Source: Flavobacteriales bacterium UBA4422 (GTDB taxonomy: Bacteria; Bacteroidota; Bacteroidia; Flavobacteriales_G; Salibacteraceae). From it: 64,000 bases of DNA. A program made the position numbers and the translations under genes. The stretch spans positions 1 through 64,000 of the forward strand of contig DGQE01000018.1 of the NCBI GenBank assembly GCA_002389645.1, read 5' to 3'. The notes under the pieces were generated by a model. It was not told the origin of the DNA. It did no database searches and saw only the letters and a list, made by a program, of their open reading frames with translations. Positions 6,229 to 15,076 of this stretch are shown in pieces; position 1 is the stretch's first letter, and every line of letters begins with the position of its first letter.

Positions 6229-6987
6229 ATGAATCAGAATAAATCCCTCTACCATGCGGTCCTTCATCTTGGTGATAATGCACTAATTCTTGGGCATAGA
6301 CTGTCAGAGTGGTGCGGCCATGGTCCTGTGCTTGAGCAAGATATTGCCATGACAAATATTTCTCTTGACCTTATCGGCCAAGCAAGAATGTACCTCGACT
6401 ATGCAGGAAAGCTAACGGGCGAAAACAAGAATGAAGATGACCTTGCGTACCGCAGAGATGTATTGGATTTTAAAAACTTTTTAATCACTGAGATTCCTAA
6501 CGGTGACTTCGCAGACACCATTGCACGACAATTCTTTTTTGATCAGTGGAATGTACTTTACACGAAAGCATTGATGGAGTCGAAAGACGAAACATTGAGT
6601 GCCATCGCAAACAAAGCACATAAAGAAGTTTCTTACCACCAACGCTGGAGTTCTGAATGGGTTATTCGCTTAGGTGATGGCACAGCAGAAAGTAAAGAAA
6701 AAATACAGCGCGGTATTGACGATGCATGGATGTTTACAGGCGAAATGTTTACCCAAACAGACGAGGAGAAAGCATTAGTAGCAGAAGGAATATTGCCTGA
6801 CGCTGCAGCTTTGAAAGCCCAATGGGAGGAAGAAATTAAAAGACTATTGTCTGAAGCAACGCTGGTAATGCCTACTGATAATTTTATGCAATCTGGCGGA
6901 AAAGAAGGTGTGCATACAGAATACTTGGGCTTTATTTTGGCAGAGATGCAATACCTGCCACGTGCTTATCCTGATGCTCAATGGTAG
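6229..6987 (+). CDS. paaC: Phenylacetyl-CoA 1,2-epoxidase structural subunit PaaC
   Basis: 252 residues, normal length. The N-terminal LHLGDNALILGHRLSEWCGHGP block, DLIGQAR, ETLSAIANKAHKEVSYHQRWSSEWVIRLGDGT and DDAWMFTGEMF are the PaaC pattern (a ferritin-like fold without a working di-iron site that stabilises PaaA). The complex epoxidises the ring of phenylacetyl-CoA. The stop codon overlaps the start of paaD (ATGGTAG). The catalytic subunit PaaA and PaaB, usually encoded just upstream, are not there; instead a divergent secreted-protein gene begins 150 bases away. They must be encoded elsewhere, or the pathway is incomplete. Confidence 0.93.
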   Translation: MNQNKSLYHAVLHLGDNALILGHRLSEWCGHGPVLEQDIAMTNISLDLIGQARMYLDYAGKLTGENKNEDDLAYRRDVLDFKNFLITEIPNGDFADTIARQFFFDQWNVLYTKALMESKDETLSAIANKAHKEVSYHQRWSSEWVIRLGDGTAESKEKIQRGIDDAWMFTGEMFTQTDEEKALVAEGILPDAAALKAQWEEEIKRLLSEATLVMPTDNFMQSGGKEGVHTEYLGFILAEMQYLPRAYPDAQW

Positions 6988-7478
6988 CAGCTGACTCGCT
7001 CATATCGCAAGCTTGGGAAGCCCTAAATAAAGTTGAAGATCCAGAGATTCCTGTTGTTTCTGTTGTTGAGCTAGGCATTGTTAGAGATGTGATTGAACGC
7101 AATGGCGAATTAGAAGTAAATATCACACCAACATACAGCGGTTGTCCTGCCACTCAAGTGATTGAAGAAATGGTGATTGAAGCGCTGCACAATGCAAAGC
7201 TTGAGCCATTCAAAGTAAATACAGTTCTCAGCCCACCGTGGAGTACCGATTTGATTTCTGACGAAGGAAAACGCAAGCTGAAAGAATATGGTATTGCACC
7301 TCCTGAAGACGAATCGATAGATAAGAAAGCCTTGATGGGCGAAGAACGTCAGGTGACTTGCCCAAATTGCGGAAGCAACAATACACACATGGTAAGTCAG
7401 TTTGGATCAACGCCTTGCAAGTCTCACTTTAAGTGCAAAGAATGCCTCGAGCCGTTCGATTACTTTAAATGCTTGTAA
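6981..7478 (+). CDS. paaD: Phenylacetate-CoA oxygenase subunit PaaD (MIP18-type)
   Basis: 165 residues. The N-terminal MIP18/DUF59 domain contains VEDPEIPVVSVVELGIVRDV and TYSGCPATQVIEEMV. The C-terminal zinc ribbon has CPNCGS and a second cysteine pair in FKCKECLEPF. PaaD is thought to help mature iron-sulfur or di-iron centres of the epoxidase. It starts at the ATG that overlaps the last bases of paaC by seven nucleotides, indicating translational coupling. About 50 bases separate it from paaG. Confidence 0.92.
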   Translation: MVAADSLISQAWEALNKVEDPEIPVVSVVELGIVRDVIERNGELEVNITPTYSGCPATQVIEEMVIEALHNAKLEPFKVNTVLSPPWSTDLISDEGKRKLKEYGIAPPEDESIDKKALMGEERQVTCPNCGSNNTHMVSQFGSTPCKSHFKCKECLEPFDYFKCL

Positions 7479-7532
7479 GCATAGCCTAGAAATCCTCTAC
7501 ATTCCTTTACTTTGAGCCAAACTTTAAAGCAC

Positions 7533-8315
7533 ATGGAATCCAACACTATTTCATTTGAAATTATAGATTCAGTAGCCAAAATTGCGCTGAACAGACCCGA
7601 TGTATTCAACAGTTTCAATAAAGAAATGGCCATGGCATTTCAAGCTGCATTGGATCAGTGCGAGACAGATGCTACTGTCCGCACCATTTATCTAACAGGG
7701 TCAGGAAAAGCCTTTTGTGCTGGACAAGATTTAAGTGAAGTTATCGACCCAAATGGACCAGGTATAGATCGTATTGTTGAAGATCATTACAATCCAATCA
7801 TACTTAGGCTTAGAAAGATTGAAAAGCCCATTGTATGCGCTGTAAATGGCGTTGCAGCAGGAGCAGGAGCCAATATTGCTCTGGCGTGTGATGTAGTTGT
7901 AGCGAAAGAATCGTGTGCGTTTATTCAGGCATTCAGCAGCATCGGATTGATTCCAGATTCAGGCGGAACTTATTTCCTTCCTCGTTTGATCGGAATGCAA
8001 AAAGCATCGGCATTGATGATGTTGGCCGATAAAATTGGAGCTGCTGAAGCAGAACAAATGGGTATGATCTATAAAAGCATAGCAGACGATCAGTTTGACG
8101 AGCAGTCATGGGCTTTGGCTTTGAAATTAGCAAGCAGACCAACTGTTGGGTTAGGGCTTACCAAGCGATTGCTCAACGAAAGTTACCACAACACATTGGA
8201 AGATCAACTGAAGCGCGAAGGTGATGAGCAAATTGCGGCAGCTTCTTCAAAAGATTACAAAGAAGGCGTTCAAGCCTTTTTAGAAAAGAGAAAACCAACA
8301 TTTACCGGAGAATAG
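7533..8315 (+). CDS. paaG: Enoyl-CoA hydratase/isomerase family, ring-1,2-epoxyphenylacetyl-CoA isomerase PaaG
   Basis: 260 residues from the ATG at 7533 (MESNTISFE), matching the usual 262; an in-frame TTG at 7512 would add seven unlikely residues. The crotonase fold is clear: ALNRPDVFNSF, SGKAFCAGQDLSEV for the first oxyanion-hole loop, VNGVAAGAGANIALACD for the second, and GLIPDSGGTYFLPRLIG. In the phenylacetate pathway PaaG turns the epoxide into a seven-membered oxepin-CoA. The context between paaD and paaH supports this over a general beta-oxidation hydratase. Confidence 0.88.
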   Translation: MESNTISFEIIDSVAKIALNRPDVFNSFNKEMAMAFQAALDQCETDATVRTIYLTGSGKAFCAGQDLSEVIDPNGPGIDRIVEDHYNPIILRLRKIEKPIVCAVNGVAAGAGANIALACDVVVAKESCAFIQAFSSIGLIPDSGGTYFLPRLIGMQKASALMMLADKIGAAEAEQMGMIYKSIADDQFDEQSWALALKLASRPTVGLGLTKRLLNESYHNTLEDQLKREGDEQIAAASSKDYKEGVQAFLEKRKPTFTGE

Positions 8316-8324
8316 ATTTGTGAT

Positions 8325-9485
8325 ATGAAAATGGAGATTGGAATTATTGGTGCAGGAACAATGGGAAGTGGCATTGCTCAAGTTGCAGCTCAAGCAGGTC
8401 ATAAAGTGTGGTTGTTTGACACCAACCATGCGGCCTTAGAAAAAGCAGAACAGAGCTTGAAGAAAGTGATGAATCGCTTGGTGGAAAAAGGCAGAAAGAC
8501 GCAAGAAGAAGCCAATCAAATCATAGGGTTGGTGCACACCACATTGAATTATAGTTCTTTTAATGATTGTGGTTTGGTTATAGAAGCCATTGTTGAGAAT
8601 TTGGAGGTGAAGAAAAAAGTCTTCAAATGCCTGGAAGAAGAAGTTGCGGATGATTGCATTTTGGCTTCAAACACAAGTTCATTGTCCATTGCATCAATTG
8701 CCGCATCGATCGAAAAATCTGATCGTGTTATTGGAATCCACTTTTTCAATCCAGCTCCTTTAATGCCTTTGGTTGAAATTATACCTGCCGTTCAAACCAG
8801 CTCGCAAACGTTGAATAAAGCCAAGGATATGATCGACAGCTGGGGTAAGAAAACGGTGATTGCAAAAGATACTCCTGGCTTTATTGTGAATCGTGTTGCT
8901 CGTCCATTTTATGGTGAAGCCATTCGCATTTACGAAGAAGGAATTGCTGATATGGCTGCCATCGATTGGGCTATGAAAGAAATTGGCGGATTCAGAATGG
9001 GGCCATTTGAACTGATGGATTACATCGGAAACGACATCAACTACACCGTTACGGAAACAGTTTGGACAGCCTTCTACTATGATCCTCGTTACAAGCCTTC
9101 ATTCACGCAAAAACGTATGATGGAGGCCGGTTATCTAGGTCGTAAAACGGGTAAAGGATACTACGATTATTCTGAGGGTGCTGAAGCACCAACACCCGAC
9201 ACTAACAAAGTGGTTGGCGAGGCTATCGTTTGGCGGATATTGATCATGTTGATCAATGAAGCGGCTGATGCCTTGCATTTGGGCGTTGCTTCTCGAGAAG
9301 ACATCGATTTAGCTATGACCAAGGGCGTAAACTATCCAAAAGGTTTACTGCAATGGGCGGATGAAAAAGGAATTCAAGAAGTATTAGACGGACTGGATAA
9401 GTTGTATTTAGCTTACCACGAAGAGCGCTACAGAGCAAGCGTGTTGTTGAGGCAATATGCTGCGTTTAAGCGCAAGTTTTATTGA
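8325..9485 (+). CDS. paaH: 3-hydroxyacyl-CoA dehydrogenase (3-hydroxyadipyl-CoA dehydrogenase, PaaH)
   Basis: 386 residues. The N-terminal Rossmann motif GIIGAGTMGSGIAQVAAQAGH is followed by the signature around FNPAPLMPLVEIIP and DTPGFIVNRVARPFYGEA, and by the C-terminal helical domain with GPFELMDYIGNDI and GRKTGKGYYDY. It oxidises 3-hydroxyadipyl-CoA with NAD in the lower phenylacetate pathway. It starts nine bases after paaG and ends two bases before the convergent dacB. It is shorter than two-domain PaaH proteins with a duplicated C-terminal region, but about 100 residues longer than minimal 3-hydroxybutyryl-CoA dehydrogenases. Confidence 0.88.
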   Translation: MKMEIGIIGAGTMGSGIAQVAAQAGHKVWLFDTNHAALEKAEQSLKKVMNRLVEKGRKTQEEANQIIGLVHTTLNYSSFNDCGLVIEAIVENLEVKKKVFKCLEEEVADDCILASNTSSLSIASIAASIEKSDRVIGIHFFNPAPLMPLVEIIPAVQTSSQTLNKAKDMIDSWGKKTVIAKDTPGFIVNRVARPFYGEAIRIYEEGIADMAAIDWAMKEIGGFRMGPFELMDYIGNDINYTVTETVWTAFYYDPRYKPSFTQKRMMEAGYLGRKTGKGYYDYSEGAEAPTPDTNKVVGEAIVWRILIMLINEAADALHLGVASREDIDLAMTKGVNYPKGLLQWADEKGIQEVLDGLDKLYLAYHEERYRASVLLRQYAAFKRKFY

Positions 9486-9487
9486 GA

Positions 9488-10912
9488 TTAATGCTCAATA
9501 ACTGCCTCCATCAAGGTCTCTACTTTCTTCATGATTGCTGATTTTCGATCTTCATCATAATCATTCATCATCAGGCAAAAAGCAATGGTTTCTCCATATT
9601 TGTTTTTAACATATCCGGCATAATTGCGCACACCTTTCATGGTGCCGCTTTTGCCCATGATGTTGCCTACAGCTTTTCCTGATTTGAAGTAATACTTGAA
9701 CGTTCCCGATTGTCCTCCAACGGCCAAGGTTGATTGAAAATCGTCTTTCAATGGACTTCTGTACATGGCAGAAAGTAAATCAATCATCACTTGAGGGGTT
9801 ACGCGATTCATAGGTGAAACACCGCTGCCATCTAAAAATCGATTTCCCTCATGCCGTATTTTATTTTTCGTCAAAAAGCCTTCAAGAGAATGAATTCCGC
9901 CTTCTACCGATTTCAATTCTTGCGCAGTGTCAGATATAAGGTTCAGCGCTTCGGCATAGAGGTTAATACTCTTTTGATTCGTTAATGTGATTATCTCCAT
10001 TAATGGTGGAGACGAAAGTTCTATCAATGTTCTTGCACTGGCATATTCAATGTGGGTGTAGCTACGCTGAATAGTTATATTTTCTAATCCAAGTAAATTT
10101 CTCAAGTGCTTGGCATAGGACTGCACCGGATCAGGATCTGAAATTTTTACTGTAAAGCGATCTTTATGCGCTGGAATACTTCCTTTTCCATAAATGATAT
10201 TTCCTTTTGGTGCGCTGTAAAACCAAGCGTTATCCTTGTTTTCTGTCGAGGCTTGAATGCTTACGTCTAATTTATAAGGACTGTCACTCGACCAGCCATC
10301 GGCCAGCATCACATCCGTTCCAGCTTGTCCACTTCTCAAGTCTAAATTGATGGTGTTATCGGCCCACATAAAAGCAGTTGGTGTGGCACCAAAGTAATTG
10401 CCCATGTCTTCCCAAACCCATCCACTTGGTGTGGTATGCTCTACGTAAATTGAGAGATCAAAAATTACTTTCCCGGTGATCGATTTGATTCCTGTCTTCG
10501 CAGCTGCTTCTTTTATGGCTTGATCATGGTTTTGATTGGGGAAATACTTTGAATTAAATGTAGGGTCGCCTCCACCATAAATTACGATATCTCCGTGAAG
10601 TGTTCCTTCAATGATTTCACCAGTATATGCAATTCGAGTTTTAAATCGGTAATCGCTTCCCAAGGTTGAAAGAGCATTGCTGGTAGTCAATAACTTCTGA
10701 ATCGAAGCAGGAATCATTGCCCTATAGCTGTTATGTTCTGTAATGATGCTTCCATTATCAAGGTTCACGGCCACAAAGCCTACTTCACCATGCTTAAGCC
10801 CTGGATCTTGGCGCAAGCGCTGCAATTCTACTTCAGCAGTAGATAATGAACGATCTTGAGCAATGGTGTTCAGACTGAGCAAGACAAACAAGAAAATGGA
10901 AAGATGTTTCAT
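9488..10912 (-). CDS. dacB: D-alanyl-D-alanine carboxypeptidase/endopeptidase, PBP4 family (S13)
   Basis: About 474 residues from ATG at 10912 (a GTG lies one codon earlier). A signal peptide (MKHLSIFLFVLLSLNTIAQ) leads to a periplasmic serine peptidase. The SxxK box is in MIPASIQKLL near residue 70, the second box is in LDGSGVSPMNRVTPQ, and the KTG-type box is KSGTMKGVRNYAGYV. It trims or cuts peptidoglycan cross-links. It sits on the opposite strand inside the paa cluster, tail to tail with paaH and head to head with paaI, so it is not part of that operon. Confidence 0.9.
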   Translation of the reverse strand: MKHLSIFLFVLLSLNTIAQDRSLSTAEVELQRLRQDPGLKHGEVGFVAVNLDNGSIITEHNSYRAMIPASIQKLLTTSNALSTLGSDYRFKTRIAYTGEIIEGTLHGDIVIYGGGDPTFNSKYFPNQNHDQAIKEAAAKTGIKSITGKVIFDLSIYVEHTTPSGWVWEDMGNYFGATPTAFMWADNTINLDLRSGQAGTDVMLADGWSSDSPYKLDVSIQASTENKDNAWFYSAPKGNIIYGKGSIPAHKDRFTVKISDPDPVQSYAKHLRNLLGLENITIQRSYTHIEYASARTLIELSSPPLMEIITLTNQKSINLYAEALNLISDTAQELKSVEGGIHSLEGFLTKNKIRHEGNRFLDGSGVSPMNRVTPQVMIDLLSAMYRSPLKDDFQSTLAVGGQSGTFKYYFKSGKAVGNIMGKSGTMKGVRNYAGYVKNKYGETIAFCLMMNDYDEDRKSAIMKKVETLMEAVIEH

Positions 10913-10970
10913 CACTTTACGGTATTGAAATTAGATTGTACGAATATTGTACCGAATAATTCAACGATTC

Positions 10971-11393
10971 ATGAAAGACGAAAGTATTGCGAAAAAAGTA
11001 GTCGACAGAATGTTCAACAACGATCCTTTCAGTAAGTGGCTCGGAATAGAGCGACTGGAAGACGGAGCAGGGCATTCAGTTTTGCGAATGACGATAAGAA
11101 AAGACATGCTCAACGGGTTTGACATAGCTCACGGAGGTATTACTTATTCGCTGGCAGACTCAGCACTGGCTTTTGCTAGTAATGGCCATGGCCGAATGGC
11201 GGTAAGTGTGGAGACCAGCATTTCTCATACCGAATCGCTGAAAGAAGGAGATGTCATCACTGCGGTAGCGAAAGAGAAAAGTCTTTCTAATAAGATAGGA
11301 GTGTATCATATTACCATTACCAACCAAAATGACAAGACTGTAGCACTTTTTAAGGGCACAGTTTACCGAACTGGAAAAGAGTGGGAAGTTTAG
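10971..11393 (+). CDS. paaI: Hydroxyphenylacetyl-CoA thioesterase PaaI
   Basis: 140 residues from ATG at 10971 (MKDESIAKK); an in-frame TTG at 10947 is less likely. It is a hot-dog fold thioesterase: DPFSKWLGIERLEDGAG, then NGFDIAHGGITYSLADSALAFASN with the active-site HGG helix, and VSVETSISHTESLKEGD. PaaI rescues CoA from dead-end thioesters made when the epoxide is not processed. It starts 58 bases from the divergent dacB start and is followed by a 660-base gene-poor tract before paaJ. Confidence 0.88.
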   Translation: MKDESIAKKVVDRMFNNDPFSKWLGIERLEDGAGHSVLRMTIRKDMLNGFDIAHGGITYSLADSALAFASNGHGRMAVSVETSISHTESLKEGDVITAVAKEKSLSNKIGVYHITITNQNDKTVALFKGTVYRTGKEWEV

Positions 11394-12057
11394 AAAAGTT
11401 GATTCTTGATTTGTAATTCATGATTTATTATTGTTAGTCCGCTGGTCTTCGAGACATCGCGCTTAGCGCGATGTCTCGAAGACTGACGCTAACATTTGGT
11501 GCGTCCACAAATCACTCCTAGTCTTATAAAGACTTCATCTACTTCGAAGTCAACTTCCAAGGTCGGCTAGATGCGCTGAAAGGCCTTGAATTCAAGAAGC
11601 GTTCTGATCGAATTACGGCCTTAGTGAGACTGGAAAGCGACCGAGTGGGCGTGGTTGATCATCCAGCCGAACTTAGGCTGTAAAAAGAGCAGGTTGCTTT
11701 GTGAATTCACAGCCTTGACTTTTTGTTTCTTTTGGGTCAAGCCAAAAGAATGAAAAGAAATCTTCATAGGATATTTTCTTCATTTCTTTTATGGCTAAAA
11801 GAAACGAAGCAAAGAAAAGCCTCGAAGCCTTCAAAGCAATTGTGGTCGATAAGTTCAAGGTAGAATATAAAATTCCAAGGTGGATAAGCCGAGATATGTT
11901 TATTGAATAGCAAGGGATATTAACCAAGAATCCGTTGTTTTGCACGTGAAAGATTTGGTAGAGTATGAATATGATTTTCATTTCAAAATTGTAACCGAAA
12001 ATCCATGAAGTGTACTGAGAGCGGCATTCATAACTCATTTTCCTAAACAAAACAAAT
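11394..12057. other. 664-base tract between paaI and paaJ without a convincing gene
   Basis: It contains a perfect hairpin (11445-11483), an open stretch of 53 codons without ATG (11522-11683, reading GRLDALKGLEFKKRSDR and ending AELRL), a nine-base inverted repeat TTCTTTTGG-GTCAAG-CCAAAAGAA (11727-11750), and a 39-codon ATG frame (11791-11910, MAKRNEAKKSLEAFKA). Both short frames look like relics or chance. Local G+C around 11520-11680 seems higher than in the flanks. This is probably a decayed insertion within the paa cluster. Confidence 0.45.
11445..11483. repeat. Perfect 18-bp inverted repeat with 3-base loop
   Basis: The arms 11445-11462 and 11466-11483 (GTCTTCGAGACATCGCGC and its exact complement) flank TTA. 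Weaker outer arms TGTTAG (11432-11437) and CTAACA (11489-11494) extend it. No T-run follows, so it is not a standard terminator, although it could end transcription from paaI. It may be an intergenic repeat element. Confidence 0.8.
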
Positions 12058-13266
12058 ATGAGACAAGCATACATTGTTGACGCCATCCGCACGCCAATTG
12101 GGAAATTTCAAGGAACACTTTCAGCTGTTCGCACTGATGATTTAGCTGCGTTAGTCATTAAAGAACTAATGAATAGAAATACTTCCGTTGATTGGGAAGC
12201 CGTTGATGATGTAATCATGGGCTGTGCCAATCAAGCTGGAGAAGACAATAGAAACGTGGCACGTATGGCACTGCTTTTAGCAGGTATGCCTTGGAAAGTG
12301 CCTGGTGAAACCGTAAATAGATTATGTAGTTCTGGAATGAGTGCCGCAGTGCATGCAAGAAGAGCTATTGCCGCTAATGAAGGAGATTTATTCGTTACAG
12401 GTGGAGTAGAAAACATGACGCGTGGCCCTTGGGTAATGAGCAAATCTACCAAGCCTTTTGGTAACGATAGCAAGCTCTATGATTCAAGTTTCGGATGGCG
12501 TTTTGTCAATCCGAAAATGAAAGAATTGTACGGTACTCATGCCATGGGAGAAACTGCGGAGAATTTGGTCGATCAATTTGGTGTGAGCCGAGAAGATCAG
12601 GACAAATTTGCTTTATGGAGTCAACAAAAAGCCTCAACTGCGCAGAATAATGGTCGTTTGGCAGAAGAAATTGTTTCGGTTGAGATTCCACGCAGAAAAC
12701 AAGACGCATTGATCTTTGATCAAGATGAGTTTATCAAGCCAACCAGCACAATGGAAGGATTAGCAAAGTTGCGCGCAGCATTTAGAAAAGAGGGTGGAAG
12801 CGTAACGGCTGGAAATTCATCGGGATTGAATGATGGAGCAGGAGCTATGCTCATTGCCAGCGAAGACGGATTGAGACAACACAGCCTCACACCAATGGCA
12901 CGTATTGTGTCTTCTGGAGTTTCTGGCGTTGAGCCTCGCATTATGGGAATTGGGCCAGTAGAAGCGTCTAAATTGGCACTGAAAAGAGCTGGGTTAATAA
13001 TGAATGACATGGACATTCTTGAATTTAACGAAGCATTCGCTGTCCAAACATTATCCTGTACACGAGCAATGGGTGTAGCTGATGACGATCCTCGAATCAA
13101 TCCAAATGGAGGAGCCATTGCGATTGGCCATCCGCTGGGAATGACAGGCTCAAGAATCCTGCAAACGGCAGCCATTGAATTGCACAAGCAGAATAAGAAG
13201 TATGCACTCGTAGCAATGTGCATTGGTGTTGGTCAAGGTTATGCAACAATAATAGAGCGCGTTTAA
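12058..13266 (+). CDS. paaJ: Thiolase, 3-oxoadipyl-CoA/acetyl-CoA acyltransferase PaaJ
   Basis: 402 residues. Start MRQAYIVDAIRTPIGKFQG; the nucleophilic cysteine is in NRLCSSGMSAAVHA; GGVENMTRGPWVM follows. The C-terminal catalytic boxes are NPNGGAIAIGHPLGMTGSR (His) and CIGVGQG (Cys). It removes acetyl-CoA from 3-oxoadipyl-CoA and from the dehydro analogue earlier in the phenylacetate route. PaaJ is favoured over a generic acetyl-CoA acetyltransferase because of the paa neighbours. Its TAA overlaps the ATG of era by one base. Confidence 0.87.
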   Translation: MRQAYIVDAIRTPIGKFQGTLSAVRTDDLAALVIKELMNRNTSVDWEAVDDVIMGCANQAGEDNRNVARMALLLAGMPWKVPGETVNRLCSSGMSAAVHARRAIAANEGDLFVTGGVENMTRGPWVMSKSTKPFGNDSKLYDSSFGWRFVNPKMKELYGTHAMGETAENLVDQFGVSREDQDKFALWSQQKASTAQNNGRLAEEIVSVEIPRRKQDALIFDQDEFIKPTSTMEGLAKLRAAFRKEGGSVTAGNSSGLNDGAGAMLIASEDGLRQHSLTPMARIVSSGVSGVEPRIMGIGPVEASKLALKRAGLIMNDMDILEFNEAFAVQTLSCTRAMGVADDDPRINPNGGAIAIGHPLGMTGSRILQTAAIELHKQNKKYALVAMCIGVGQGYATIIERV

Positions 13267-14144
13267 TGGCACATCACTCAGGCTTTGTAAATATCATAGG
13301 AAATCCAAATGTTGGGAAATCATCATTGCTTAATGAGTTTGTAGGTGAGCGCTTGGCCATCATTAACCCGAAGGCGCAAACCACAAGACACCGCATTTTT
13401 GGTATTTACAATGATGAAGAATATCAAATTGTGTTTTCTGATTTACCTGGTGTGATTAAACCAGCCTACAAGATGCAGGAAAGCATGATGGGTTTCGTGA
13501 AAGAAGCCTTACAAGATGCGGACATGTTTTTATTTATGGCAGAATTGGGCCAGCGGGAATTCAAAGATGAACGCATTCTTCAAAAACTTCAAGAGGCTCA
13601 AGAGCCTTTGTATGTGGTCATAAATAAGATAGACTTGGGCGATCAAGCGGCATTAGACGCTGAAATGGCTTACTGGGCTGAGGTTTTTCCTAAAGCGAAA
13701 AAGGTGTTTCCAATTTCTGTGACTGAGAAGTTCAATGTGCAGGAGCTGTTTCGATCTATTAAGTCTGAAATTCCTGAAGGACCAGAATGGTTTCCAAAAG
13801 ACCAGCTTTCTGATAAAAACGATCGTTTTATTATTTCAGAAATTGTGCGAGAGAAAATCTTAACCAATTTTCAGCAGGAGATTCCTTATTCTGTTCAAGT
13901 AGTTGTTGAAGGCTTCCAAGAAGAACCTGAAATTATTAGAGCTAGGGCTGTAATCATTGTAGCACGCGATTCTCAAAAGAACATCCTTATTGGAAAAGGA
14001 GGGTCGATGATCAAAAAATTTGGTACCCAAGCCCGTAAATCAATGGAAGATTATTACGGCAAAAAAGTCTTTTTAGAGACCTTCGTTAAGGTTGATAAAG
14101 ACTGGAGAAACGATGATCGAAAACTGAAGAAGTACGGGTATTAA
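13266..14144 (+). CDS. era: GTPase Era, ribosome assembly factor
   Basis: 292 residues from the ATG at 13266, which overlaps the paaJ stop (TAATG). G1 GNPNVGKSSLLN, G3 DLPGVIKP, G4 NKIDLGD and a G5-like VFPISVTEK are all present. The C-terminal KH domain has ILIGKGGSMIKKFG and ends with the usual ETFVKVDKDWRNDD. Era binds the 3' end of 16S rRNA and aids 30S maturation. Coupling to paaJ by an overlapping stop and start is probably local chance rather than function. An upstream in-frame start at 13218 would lie inside paaJ and is rejected. Confidence 0.96.
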   Translation: MAHHSGFVNIIGNPNVGKSSLLNEFVGERLAIINPKAQTTRHRIFGIYNDEEYQIVFSDLPGVIKPAYKMQESMMGFVKEALQDADMFLFMAELGQREFKDERILQKLQEAQEPLYVVINKIDLGDQAALDAEMAYWAEVFPKAKKVFPISVTEKFNVQELFRSIKSEIPEGPEWFPKDQLSDKNDRFIISEIVREKILTNFQQEIPYSVQVVVEGFQEEPEIIRARAVIIVARDSQKNILIGKGGSMIKKFGTQARKSMEDYYGKKVFLETFVKVDKDWRNDDRKLKKYGY

Positions 14145-15076
14145 TTTGCTCCAAGACCTATAGGCAATACGAACTTTCCATTATTCATCCTTACAACTTC
14201 ATTTCCATTTGATAACAAGCAATTGAATTCGGCTTCAACTTTCACACTTGTTCGTTCGGTGTTAGAAGAGAGCGGATCGAGGTATTCTTCTACACTGAGT
14301 ACTTTGAAGCTTGAATTAGAGTCCTGAACAGCAAGCATTGATTTCCATTTATCACCATTCTGATCGGTATATTCAATTTCAACTTCACCTAAATCATCAT
14401 CCAATACTGTAGGTACAATCACTGGTTGAGTTTCAATAGTCTTACTGAAGTTGATTGCGCAAGCTGATGTGTTTTGAGGGAAAAGTTGATTCCATCTGTT
14501 GCTTGCTCTGCAGTTTCCAGTTTGGATGTTCAGTTGTATTTCGTCAACTCCATCTACAGGTATATTGTCATAGTAATAGTTCACTTCTGCAGATGATGCC
14601 GGACTTCCAGACTCAAACGACCAATGAAAGTCATAGGAACTTCCACCCGAAGCAAGTGCTTGATAATTCAACTGTAACGAATCGATGATCTTGGCTTTGA
14701 TGTCGCAGTCACAACCGTGATTTGGTAAATAGACGGTGTCTGTGATACTAGATGAACATCCCGATACGTAAGTTGCTTCGAGAGTTACAGGAAATTTGGT
14801 GACGTCATCTGACGATGAAAACTGCAGTTCAGCGGCCTGAGTTGAATAGGTGATACCTTCAATCGTCCATAAATAACTTGAAACAGCAGTGCTAGGTTCT
14901 GCTTGTAATGTTACAACATAAACCTGCTGTGTATCGTTGTTAAACGCATACCGATATTGAGGTTCGCTGTCCATTACAGTTTCGTTCAAGCTCGGGTTGT
15001 TCTTGTCGTTGCTTCTCCATCTGAAGCCGAAACAGAATCGATAGTTGAGCCTGAGGTAATGGTGATCCAAGAGCAT
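14141..15076 (-). CDS. C-terminal part of a frameshifted secreted protein
   Basis: The meaningful part begins near 15010 (SNDKNNPSLNETVMDSEP) and runs to 14141. It has beta-rich domains with PKD/Ig-like features (YLWTIEGITYSTQ, FHWSFESGSP, GCDCDIKAK) and no signal peptide of its own. Upstream of about 15010 this frame is noise, while the signal peptide and first domain are read in the other frame (14986-15375). The two make one continuous protein if a single base is restored near 14986-15030. No clear type IX sorting domain is seen at the end (NNGKFVLPIGLGAN). It overlaps the era stop by four bases. Function unknown. Confidence 0.5.
   Translation of the reverse strand: MLLDHHYLRLNYRFCFGFRWRSNDKNNPSLNETVMDSEPQYRYAFNNDTQQVYVVTLQAEPSTAVSSYLWTIEGITYSTQAAELQFSSSDDVTKFPVTLEATYVSGCSSSITDTVYLPNHGCDCDIKAKIIDSLQLNYQALASGGSSYDFHWSFESGSPASSAEVNYYYDNIPVDGVDEIQLNIQTGNCRASNRWNQLFPQNTSACAINFSKTIETQPVIVPTVLDDDLGEVEIEYTDQNGDKWKSMLAVQDSNSSFKVLSVEEYLDPLSSNTERTSVKVEAEFNCLLSNGNEVVRMNNGKFVLPIGLGAN

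Noticed and set aside
11445..11483. Hairpin as an attC-like site or as a terminator
   Set aside because: The outer arms lack the GTTRRRY/RYYYAAC form and the shared AACAAY arm of the array, and no T run follows the stem.
11791..11910. 39-codon ATG frame (MAKRNEAKKSLEAFKA)
   Set aside because: Sits in a decayed tract, no ribosome-binding context, no recognisable similarity; kept only as a note in the tract description.
12231..13223. Long minus-strand frames opposite paaJ (up to 167 codons)
   Set aside because: Antisense shadows of a well-conserved thiolase; the peptide has low-complexity Ser/Pro/Ala content without motifs.
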